Shown here: piece after piece, positions 44,156 through 51,407 of the stretch | How the letters are laid out: the number at the start of each line of letters is the position of its first letter | Numbering within the stretch: position 1 is the stretch's first letter | Origin: Lentilactobacillus diolivorans DSM 14421 | Lineage (GTDB): Bacteria; Bacillota; Bacilli; Lactobacillales; Lactobacillaceae | Direction of reading: 5' to 3' | NCBI RefSeq assembly: GCF_001434255.1 | Contig: NZ_AZEY01000029.1 | Location: forward strand, 62,001-126,000 | Length of the DNA: 64,000 nt | Notes under the pieces: model-generated | Told to the model about the DNA's origin: nothing | Seen by the model: the letters and a program-made list of their open reading frames with translations, nothing else | Database searches by the model: none | Position numbers and translations under genes: made by a program

Positions 44156-44258
44156 CAAGCGTTTAGATTCCAGAATATAAGCCCTTAAATCCCCTATTCC
44201 TGATTTGGGAATAGGGGATTTAAGGGCTTATATGGCCGGAATCTGCTTGCTAGGCCAC
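44147..44258 (+). repeat. Bulged-hairpin repeat, copy D, overlapping a stop codon
   Basis: Outer arm GTGGGCTAGCAAGC, bulge GTTT, stem AGATTCC, AGA opposite GGCC, inner arm ATATAAGCCCTT... with a perfect complement. The upstream gene's last codons GTG-GGC-TAG form part of the outer arm. The tail CACGTTTTAGCTAGGTAGC follows. No T-run. Confidence 0.88.
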
Positions 44259-44317
44259 GTTTTAGCTAGGTAGCTAAAAAATAATCTCAAAGTTGAACTA
44301 TCGGGTTATTTGCTTAC

Positions 44318-44410
44318 ATGGCCGGGAACTGCTTGCTAGACCACGTTTCGGCTAGGTAGCCAGTAAGTGTCTCGAACTTCCTAATTTTGAAATATGGGGT
44401 TATATAGCCG
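44318..44410 (+). repeat. Partial second copy of the repeat (right arm and tail)
   Basis: ATGGCCGGGAACTGCTTGCT and ACCACGTTTCGGCTAGGTAGCC repeat the right arm and tail of copy D with few changes. CTAATTTTGAAATATGGGG and TTATATAGCCG follow. The left arm is missing, which points to a partial duplication or decay. Confidence 0.7.
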
Positions 44411-44493
44411 CAATTTATTTTTCTCAACCTGCAAACTAAAGATAATTTGTAGTCAAAATTAAAAAATAATGCCCGACATCAATGAATTCAACT

Positions 44494-44937
44494 CTAGTTG
44501 TCAAAAATTTTCCGATAATAATCCTTCATATCCTGATCGGCAAGTACCTGTTTACTGGCTTTGTAATAGGATAATCCCTTGCGAGTATTCTGCCATGGCA
44601 TTTCAGATTTACTGAGTGATTCTAATTGGTGATCTCGTTTGTCGCCGTAAGTTGCCCAGACTTGTTCCAGCAGGCCTTCAATTTGTGGCTTGAAGGTTGG
44701 CCGGTCACCTTGTGGATTAATCGGATTCCAGCCGGCATTTTTATATTTGTGATAAAGCTTGGGTGATGCGGGACCATCTTTCCAAGCTTCAAATTTAGTA
44801 TCGTTAAAAATGGGTTTGTCTAAAATAACCAAGCTCCAGGCGTAAGCGTAATAACACATTTTTTGAAGCTTTTTGGCGGTCATGGGTTCCTTGGCGAGAA
44901 ACCAATTTGCAACGTCTAAAATACTGATAAATGACAT
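44494..44937 (-). CDS. Panacea-domain (DUF4065) protein, SocA-like
   Basis: The 147-residue protein carries the DUF4065 pattern: ILDVANWFLAKEPMTAKKLQKMCYYAYAW and KFEAWKDGPASPKLYHKYK (quoted in part). Panacea domains act as neutralising antitoxins of many toxin pairs, and in prophages (GepA) they are common. No small toxin gene is adjacent, so it is an orphan in this window. The ATG at 44937 is preferred because AGGA lies 8 nt upstream. Its neighbour on the same strand is the secreted nuclease gene. Confidence 0.85.
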   Translation of the reverse strand: MSFISILDVANWFLAKEPMTAKKLQKMCYYAYAWSLVILDKPIFNDTKFEAWKDGPASPKLYHKYKNAGWNPINPQGDRPTFKPQIEGLLEQVWATYGDKRDHQLESLSKSEMPWQNTRKGLSYYKASKQVLADQDMKDYYRKIFDN

Positions 44938-45019
44938 AAGCCACATCCTGACATAATAAAAATTAGTGTTACGTTATCTTGTATGACCATTGTACTTCAA
45001 GTTGAAACACTATGGGATG

Positions 45020-45090
45020 ATAAAAACGCAAAACAAACGACCCTCAAAGTTAGATTGTTGGCTAACCTCGGGAGTCGTTTATCTTTGTGG
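45020..45090 (-). terminator. Possible terminator of the nuclease gene
   Basis: On the minus strand AAACGACTCCC pairs loosely with GAGGGTCGTTT across ~20 nt, ending in a broken T-run (GTTTTGCGTTTTT). Confidence 0.5.
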
Positions 45091-45093
45091 CGA

Positions 45094-45975
45094 CTAATTA
45101 ATCACCCGACTAGTTCCGGTTCGGTAATTCAACTTCACGCCGGGTTGAACATTTCGAATGTAGACATTGAAATGAATCCGGTTGCTGCCGACTGATTTGC
45201 CTTGCATGTGGACACCACTGGCTAATAAGTTATGAGCTTTGAAAACCGGTTTGACCTGATAACGCAGATAGTGTTTTCGACTGCTGCGTAAATAATAGGC
45301 AACAGTATTTTCGTAGCGCTCCATGCCAGGTGTATTCAGCGAACGGGTCCCGGTAATTAAGTTTCGTAAATTATTGTTTTGGCCGGTCAACTGATACCCA
45401 ATTAGATGGCAGCGGTTAAACAACCAGGTGCCATGGGCCTTCTTATTATGCCAGCCGGTTGGGTCAACATAAAGCGGTTCCCGTTGCCTGGTTGGCATTA
45501 ACCGTTTATTGAGTAACGCATTGGCGGTGGTTGCCCGGTTTAGAAAGTCGAGCTGACCATATCTTTGCCAAGCACCGTGTTTTCGAGTCAACGTTGTTTT
45601 TGAAAATTTAGGCCGGTTGTGGTTGACGATAATCACCTGCTTACCAACATTGTATCGTTGATTATGAATGCGGCTGGTTTTCCTACGAACGGTATTGGCA
45701 CGTTTTCGGATCGTTTTTCGAACGGTTTGGCGGTTAACTGATCTGTAATCGGTTTTGGCCAACGTTAACCCACGCCGTTTAGCAGTTGATAATTTAACGC
45801 GATAGACCTTTTTGGCGTTATTTAAACCACGATTATGCCGATGGTAAAAATAATGTTTGCCGGTCTTCGTTACATAAACGTAGGTCGCCGCACTCGGCGT
45901 TTTAATTGGTGCTGAATAGCTGATTCCGCCAATCATTAAAATGGTTAGCAGAAATGTATAAATAAATTTCTTGAT
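45094..45975 (-). CDS. Secreted DNA/RNA non-specific endonuclease with possible AUC start
   Basis: The 293-residue protein has the EndA-type nuclease core in its C-terminal half: WLFNRCHLIGYQLTGQNNN (catalytic His about 180) and LITGTRSLNTPGM. Before it is an N-terminal module YVTKTGKHYFYHRHNRGL, resembling the small protein at 46034. The first ATG is at 45936, inside the predicted h-region. In-frame upstream codons give IKKFIYTFLLTILMIGGISYSA, a good signal peptide, beginning at ATC 45975 with GAGGGTG 7 nt upstream and an in-frame TGA two codons further upstream. An AUC start (or a mutated ATG) is therefore the best reading. The enzyme would degrade extracellular nucleic acids. Confidence 0.85.
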   Translation of the reverse strand: MKKFIYTFLLTILMIGGISYSAPIKTPSAATYVYVTKTGKHYFYHRHNRGLNNAKKVYRVKLSTAKRRGLTLAKTDYRSVNRQTVRKTIRKRANTVRRKTSRIHNQRYNVGKQVIIVNHNRPKFSKTTLTRKHGAWQRYGQLDFLNRATTANALLNKRLMPTRQREPLYVDPTGWHNKKAHGTWLFNRCHLIGYQLTGQNNNLRNLITGTRSLNTPGMERYENTVAYYLRSSRKHYLRYQVKPVFKAHNLLASGVHMQGKSVGSNRIHFNVYIRNVQPGVKLNYRTGTSRVIN

Positions 45976-46033
45976 GTTATTTCACCCTCAAAATAATGAT
46001 GATTGCAAAATTAAAAGAAAGATGGTGTCAGTC

Positions 46034-46279
46034 TTATTTTTCCAAATGGCATAAGCGGTAGTGATGCGCTCTAGCCCAGTGGACAGTTACATGGCGGAGA
46101 CGGCCAGCATTTGATAGTCCTCGGCAATTTCTACTATAGTGGTAACGTTTGCCGTGGTTGGGTGCAATCCAGACATACCCGGTTCGGGCAGATGCGGATT
46201 GTGGTGGCAATGTTGCGTATGCGCCACCCATAGTAAAGGTAGCGACAAGGACCAACGATACTTTCTTTAACTTGTTCAT
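46034..46279 (-). CDS. Small secreted Cys-containing protein, companion of the nuclease
   Basis: The 81-residue protein has a signal peptide (MNKLKKVSLVLVATFTMGG, cleavage near SASA) and a ~45-residue domain VWIAPNHGKRYHYSRNCRG ... RLCHLEK. The two cysteines (NC and LC) and several His suggest a small metal-binding or disulfide fold like those fused to DNA-entry nucleases in Firmicutes. The adjacent nuclease has the same module with both Cys lost. GGGGGAAT precedes the ATG. Role unknown. Confidence 0.75.
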   Translation of the reverse strand: MNKLKKVSLVLVATFTMGGAYATLPPQSASARTGYVWIAPNHGKRYHYSRNCRGLSNAGRLRHVTVHWARAHHYRLCHLEK

Positions 46280-46541
46280 GATGAAATTCCCCCTAAAATA
46301 AGTGTTTGAATCTCCCTTGACTGGTTACAAATGAAAATTGGCGATTCGATAGTGTTGTGATAATGATCACAATTAAATTTTAGCACTTATTTTCGTTAAA
46401 AAACATAGTGAAATACGTATTATGACACTGATTAATGCCACTCATTAGTTAATTAAATAGGCCTTTTTAATTAACTTTTGTAATGGAAGCGTTATAATTA
46501 TGGTGTTCCGTGAGTATAAATATATTAGGGGAGGGGTTTAT

Positions 46542-48719
46542 ATGAAGTTTGATCTTAAGAGGTCATTGTTTCTTTCAATGGCTGCTTTAGGATTTGTCGC
46601 TGTTGCTGGTACATATACTGCAACAAATGCCAGCGCAAAGACTTACGCAAAAGTAACATCAAACCGTAAGATGTCGACAGATCCGACAACTAGGAATATT
46701 ACCTTTAATGGTAGTAATGCGCTTTATACCAAAGCTGGCACACTTCGAGGAGCTAGAATAGTTGCTCGTAAGGGAACTTTGAGTGCTTTAGCTAATTCGA
46801 AATCATCATCGGATAATTTCCGTGTCTATCGGATAGCGACGACAAACAGAAAATCTGTTTACTACAAGATCGTTTCGTTTGACCGTCAATATCGCGGCTG
46901 GATTTACGGTGGTAAAACTCAAGGCGCATTTAATGGCGGTATTCAGCAGTTCGCCACGTTCCAGAGTAGTAATTTAACTGATGCCCAAAAGAATTCAACT
47001 TATAAGTTTGCGAATACCGGGGTCGCCAATGATGGCAAGACGGTAACATACGTTCAACCAGCTTGGACGCAATATAAAGTTGGTCGGGCAATCATTGATT
47101 CATCACCTTATGCCAACGCAACCTTTAAGATTGACCAGGTTGGTACCCGAACTCGTGAGGGCGATCAATGGGTTCACATTATCGCAACTGATAATAGCAA
47201 CTCACAAGCTAATGGTTGGATTCTCTTCAGTGGATTAACACAAGCTCAAACACCAATTGCTGATTATGCAATCCGAATTAATTTAGTCGATCCAAGCAAT
47301 AATAACGCGGTTGTTAAGTCATTTGATTGGCAGAAGTCCGGTGCTACTAAGGGAACACCACTTGGCAACCAAAACAATAACAATTGGTCAATTAATTCAA
47401 ATGATCAACGTTCAATTCAATCATCAATTCGAAACGCACTAAATGGAACCGGCTTTAACTTGGATACATTAACCAGCAGCCAGTTAACCGCTTTAGCCCA
47501 AACCAAGTTCGGCGATTCAATTAATTTGAATGTTAATAAGGCAACCAATATTGCTGACAACGCTGTTCGAATCAATATTATGGATGGTAATGGCAACGTT
47601 GTGAAATCCCTTGATTGGAATCGAAATGGCGCAACCAAAGGAAACAATGTCGGTTCTCAAATTAATGGTAACTGGACATTGAACAATAATGATCAGCAAT
47701 CCATTCAAAATCAAATCAACAACACTTTGAGTAATTCAGGCTATTACTTGAACTTGTCGAATGATCAAGCTGCCCAAATTGCTCAAGCAACCTTTGGCGG
47801 ATCCGTTTACTTGTATGCTAACAGTAATGTGATTGCCAGCCAGGCCCTTCGAATCAATTTGTATAGTCAAAGCGGTCGTTATATTGGCTACACTGACTTT
47901 ACCCGTTCTGGTGCAACTAATGGTACCAACGTTGGTAACTACAGCAATGGCACATGGAATATTTCCGATGCTGATGCCAATACCATTTTGAATCAAATCA
48001 ATAACGTGTTGAGCGCAAATGGTTATCAAACCGTCGGTAATACGTTGACAGCTGCTCAACGGGCACAGATTGCTCAAGGTGTCTTTGGTGGTAGTATTAG
48101 TTTGACTGGTTATAATAGTCAGACACAGAACAATTACAGCACAATTGTTCCCAATACAAGTTATACAACAAATGGTAATACGTTATATAAAGCTATGCAG
48201 CAAACTACTGATTCTTATGCTAATGGGCCGATTATCTTTCCTAATGTACAAGATCCCACCCAGAACTTTAATGTAAGTGCTCAAGCAGTTTATGAAAATA
48301 CAAATAATGCGCGTACAAATTTAGTTGCATCTCTTAAAGCATCTAAAGATGGAACTTCCTTGATTTCTAATGCTCAGTTAGCTGTTATGAATAGCAAGAT
48401 ACTAAACTCTGTTAAAGATAATTATTACTACAAGAAACCTAATACAAGTTTGAGCTTTACAACTGGGCCCCAGGGAACGCCATTTAGTGGATCTCAATTG
48501 ACAAACTATATAACGGCTACAGGTTCTGACCTTGCAACACTCAATTCACCAGTATATCCTGTAATTACTCGTGATCCTGATGCTACTAAGATTACTATCG
48601 AGTGGCACCATTTTAAATATGATTACGACCAAACAAATCCACAAAATGGTACTAATGGATATCCTGTAAATGCATATTGGACGAATACAGATGTTAAGGG
48701 TGAAACTAACACTTATTAG
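46542..48719 (+). CDS. S-layer-type secreted protein 1 (three C-terminal modules)
   Basis: This 725-residue protein starts at the ATG at 46542 after a strong AGGGGAGGGG site. A signal peptide with the SLF-AALGF-VAVAG pattern is cleaved near NASAK (about residue 32). The N-terminal ~230 residues contain the family signature (SNALYTKAGTLRGAR, YRGWIYGGKT, TREGDQWVHI), matching L. brevis-type S-layer wall-binding regions. About residues 240-540 hold three modules of ~95 residues starting IAD/IAS-x-A-x-R-I-N, each with NW(T/S)-DQ-x-x-IQ-x-x-I and a closing A-x-x-x-FGGS. A C-terminal domain of unknown fold (YPV, PVNAYW) follows. Secreted, wall-bound by non-covalent contacts, probably surface protein. 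Confidence 0.87.
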   Translation: MKFDLKRSLFLSMAALGFVAVAGTYTATNASAKTYAKVTSNRKMSTDPTTRNITFNGSNALYTKAGTLRGARIVARKGTLSALANSKSSSDNFRVYRIATTNRKSVYYKIVSFDRQYRGWIYGGKTQGAFNGGIQQFATFQSSNLTDAQKNSTYKFANTGVANDGKTVTYVQPAWTQYKVGRAIIDSSPYANATFKIDQVGTRTREGDQWVHIIATDNSNSQANGWILFSGLTQAQTPIADYAIRINLVDPSNNNAVVKSFDWQKSGATKGTPLGNQNNNNWSINSNDQRSIQSSIRNALNGTGFNLDTLTSSQLTALAQTKFGDSINLNVNKATNIADNAVRINIMDGNGNVVKSLDWNRNGATKGNNVGSQINGNWTLNNNDQQSIQNQINNTLSNSGYYLNLSNDQAAQIAQATFGGSVYLYANSNVIASQALRINLYSQSGRYIGYTDFTRSGATNGTNVGNYSNGTWNISDADANTILNQINNVLSANGYQTVGNTLTAAQRAQIAQGVFGGSISLTGYNSQTQNNYSTIVPNTSYTTNGNTLYKAMQQTTDSYANGPIIFPNVQDPTQNFNVSAQAVYENTNNARTNLVASLKASKDGTSLISNAQLAVMNSKILNSVKDNYYYKKPNTSLSFTTGPQGTPFSGSQLTNYITATGSDLATLNSPVYPVITRDPDATKITIEWHHFKYDYDQTNPQNGTNGYPVNAYWTNTDVKGETNTY

Positions 48720-48760
48720 AACGCCTTCACTTTGAAAATATAATTGCACTGTTGTTTTAG

Positions 48761-48801
48761 AACTCTTTGTTCACGATTATTGTTGAACGAAGAGTTTTTT
48801 G
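48761..48801 (+). terminator. Terminator of S-layer paralogue 1
   Basis: AACTCTTTGTTCA pairs with TGAACGAAGAGTT, followed by T6. Confidence 0.85.
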
Positions 48802-48918
48802 TTTATAAAGTAAGTTTACAAATTATGAAAACGCGTGTTATGAAATGTAACATCCACTCTTTACAAAATTAAAATTAGGTTATAAACTAATGGCAATTTA
48901 ATAAAGAGGGCTAGAGAT

Positions 48919-50340
48919 ATGACAGTATTTCGGAAAAAAGACGTTTCAGAATTAATTGCTCATGCCACGCCGCTTAAACGGACACTTCGAACTTGGGACC
49001 TGACGTTTCTGGGAATTGGCGCGATTATTGGAACTGGAATCTTTGTGTTAACCGGTAAGGGTGCTTTAACAGCCGGGCCAGGACTGTCATTATCCTTCTT
49101 AATTGCTGCAGTTTGTTGCGGCTTTGCTGGTTTATGCTATGCAGAATTTGCGTCCATGGCACCAGTTGCCGGATCCGCGTATACATATTCTTACATCGCA
49201 TTCGGTGAAATCGTGGCATTTATTATTGGCTGGGATTTGATCTTGGAATATGCACTGGGAGCTGCAACGGTTTCAGTTGGCTGGTCAGGCTACTTTGTCA
49301 ATTTGTTGGCTAACTTAGGAATTCATCTTCCGGCAGCTATTACCGCGGCAGTTGGCACAACACCGGGTGTAACGAGTTATTTTAATTTACCTGCGTTCTT
49401 AATTGTGATTCTAATTACCTGGATTATTTCAATCGGAATTACTCAAACTAAGCGAGTCAATGACACTATGGTTTTGATTAAATTGACTGTCATCATCCTC
49501 TTCATTGTTTGCACTGTTTGGTATGTCCACCCGGGCAATTGGCATCCCTTTAACCCATATGGTTGGTACTCGTTTCATAACGGCACAGCTTCAGGAATTA
49601 TTCCGGCTGCATCGATCGTTTTCTTCTCGTTCATTGGGTTTGATGCCGTCTCATCCAGTGCTGAGGAGACAATTAACCCCAGTAAAACATTACCTCGTGG
49701 TATCCTGATGTCACTTCTTATCTCAACGGTCTTGTATATTACGATGACCCTTATCATGACTGGAGTAGTTAAATATAAAGTCTTTGCAAAATATTTAAAT
49801 GCGCCAATTCTAGCAGTCTTGGCTCAAACAGGTCAAACTTGGTTGTCAATCATTGTTAGTATTGGGGCAATCCTTGGGATGACCACTGTCATTTTGGTTC
49901 AATTATATGGTCAGTCACGAATCAGCTATTCCATGTCCCGAGATGGTCTTTTTCCAAAAATGTTTGGCGAAGTGAAGCCGAAGTACCAGACACCATTTAA
50001 GGGAACCTGGTTCTTTGGTATCATTACGGCACTTGCGGCGGGGCTGGTTAACTTAAATATCCTTTCAGAATTGGTGAATATCGGAACATTAACCGCTTTT
50101 ATCCTCGTGTCAGCTGGGGTTCTTTGGATGCGCCACGCTCAACCCGACTTACACCGTGGCTTCCGGGCACCAGGTGTCCCCGTTACTCCAATCGTTGCGA
50201 TCGCGTTTTGTGTCATGCTGGTTGCCGGTTTGAATTGGGAAACGTGGGTTCGATTTGTTGTTTGGTTGATTATCAGTATGTTCATTTATTTTGGCTATAG
50301 TAAACGACATTCTAAACTAGATCGGGAAGGGGAAAAGTAA
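48919..50340 (+). CDS. APC-family amino-acid permease (CAT/YfnA type)
   Basis: The 473-residue protein has about 12 helices and the APC signatures: LGIGAIIGTGIFVLTG near residue 33, GLCYAEFASMAPVAGSAYTYSY near 70-90, and the motif FIGFDAVSSSAEETINPSKTLP near 235. It is typical of cationic or broad amino-acid proton symporters. It is followed after 1 bp by a universal stress protein, so the pair is an operon. The pair separates S-layer paralogues 1 and 2. Confidence 0.92.
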   Translation: MTVFRKKDVSELIAHATPLKRTLRTWDLTFLGIGAIIGTGIFVLTGKGALTAGPGLSLSFLIAAVCCGFAGLCYAEFASMAPVAGSAYTYSYIAFGEIVAFIIGWDLILEYALGAATVSVGWSGYFVNLLANLGIHLPAAITAAVGTTPGVTSYFNLPAFLIVILITWIISIGITQTKRVNDTMVLIKLTVIILFIVCTVWYVHPGNWHPFNPYGWYSFHNGTASGIIPAASIVFFSFIGFDAVSSSAEETINPSKTLPRGILMSLLISTVLYITMTLIMTGVVKYKVFAKYLNAPILAVLAQTGQTWLSIIVSIGAILGMTTVILVQLYGQSRISYSMSRDGLFPKMFGEVKPKYQTPFKGTWFFGIITALAAGLVNLNILSELVNIGTLTAFILVSAGVLWMRHAQPDLHRGFRAPGVPVTPIVAIAFCVMLVAGLNWETWVRFVVWLIISMFIYFGYSKRHSKLDREGEK

Positions 50341-50341
50341 C

Positions 50342-50770
50342 ATGAAATACAAACGAATTTTAGTTGGTGTTGACGGTTCCCCACAAGCTGATCGGGCATT
50401 CAACGTTGGTTGTAGTTTAGCGAAGGTATTAGCTGCCAAACTGTATATTGTCTGGGTGGTTAATCGAGATCGTGGCATGGAGTCTTCATTTGGTGTAAAT
50501 GAAGACTTTTATCGGGATCAGTACGCCCAGGTTAAGGATAAATTGGCACCATATACCAAGAAAGCAGCCGACCAGGGGATTGATGCGGAAACGCAGGCAC
50601 TAGTCGGTAATGTAAAAGTCCTTTTATCAAAGAGTTTTCCGGCAGAAAATAAAATTGATTTGATTATTTTGGGCCAGACCGGAAGAAATGTGATTGGTAA
50701 GCTGTCAATTGGCTCCCATAGTACTTACGTTTTGCAGAACTCGGATGTGGATGTGTTGATAGTAAAGTAA
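50342..50770 (+). CDS. Universal stress protein UspA family
   Basis: The 142-residue protein has the Usp fold with the ATP-binding motif G-x2-G-x9-G-S visible as GQTGRNVIGKLSIGSHS and a start KRILVGVDGSPQA. The function is probably nucleotide-dependent regulation; pairing with the permease suggests control of amino-acid uptake or acid stress. It is cotranscribed with the permease. Repeat copy E begins 2 nt after its stop. Confidence 0.92.
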   Translation: MKYKRILVGVDGSPQADRAFNVGCSLAKVLAAKLYIVWVVNRDRGMESSFGVNEDFYRDQYAQVKDKLAPYTKKAADQGIDAETQALVGNVKVLLSKSFPAENKIDLIILGQTGRNVIGKLSIGSHSTYVLQNSDVDVLIVK

Positions 50771-50772
50771 GA

Positions 50773-50885
50773 GTGGCAAGACAAGCGGTTAGTCTCCAGA
50801 ATATAAGTCTCTTAAACCAATATCCCTGGGCTTGGGGATGTTGGTTTAAGAGGCTTATATGGCCGGAGACTGCTGGTCTTGCCAC
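50773..50885 (+). repeat. Bulged-hairpin repeat, copy E
   Basis: Outer arm GTGGCAAGACAAGC (one mismatch), bulge GGTT, stem AGTCTCC, AGA opposite GGCC, inner arm ATATAAGTCTCTT... The stem contains two U.G pairs. It starts 2 nt after the TAA of the usp gene (50768-50770), in its orientation. The tail is more diverged (CACATTTCAGC). A real T-run terminator lies ~200 bp further on. Confidence 0.88.
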
Positions 50886-51179
50886 ATTTCAGCAACGAAG
50901 CCAATATTCTTGGATTCCTAATTCGGAAATATTGTATCTGATGTGAAATGAACAAAAACTACTTGTCTGCGCGTTTGGTGATGAAACTAACCAAAAATCG
51001 CCTGCAATTTTGAAGTGGATTCAATGTCAGTGTTTCTTAATTTTCCAATCAAAAGATGAACCATAAAGTTAAAAAAATAGAAAAAATAAAAGGCATCCCA
51101 GATCACGTATTCATTACTGATTAGGGATGCTTTTTGTGATTTTTATAGACGACTTGGTTCTTAATCACAAGCTCATTTC
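50886..51179. other. Intergenic region with a distal terminator
   Basis: The region holds the repeat tail and a hairpin AAGGCATCCC (51090-51099) / GGGATGCTTTT (51124-51134) with T5. The latter may be the original terminator of the permease-usp operon, displaced from the gene end by repeat E. No coding frame was found. Confidence 0.6.
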
Positions 51180-51209
51180 TTGGAAAGGATATGTCACCTA
51201 CGTTATACT
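51180..51209 (+). promoter_or_regulatory. Promoter of S-layer paralogue 2
   Basis: TTGGAA (51180-51185) and TATACT (51204-51209) are 18 bp apart. They lie ~200 bp upstream of the start, which would give a long leader as is common for slp genes. CGTTATACTAAA recurs upstream of the paralogue at 56076. Confidence 0.5.
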
Positions 51210-51407
51210 AAAGACGTAGCAGAAGAAGATACATTGCACGAAACGTGGGCGATGGTAACGTTCTTTTAAATAATTGATCGACCATATTTCGGACTAGGAG
51301 AACGTGAATAAATCGTCATTTGATGAAGGATTGTCTTTAAACTAAGTTGACTGTTAACTATATTGTGATGGTTTGTTCATACTTATAAATTAGGGGAGGT
51401 TTCATTC

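Noticed and set aside
44147-44258. Integron attC site, because of the structured hairpin with extrahelical bases and GTTAG
   Set aside because: No integrase is seen, and the GTTRRRY core is not met in the copies; the similarity is only in general form.
46500-46541. Upstream start of S-layer paralogue 1 at 46500
   Set aside because: It lies directly beside TATAAT (46493-46498), in the promoter, and has no ribosome site; the ATG at 46542 has a strong one.
2708-50885. CRISPR array or intrinsic terminators as an explanation for the repeats
   Set aside because: Copies are kilobases apart with no regular spacers, and none is followed by a T-run.
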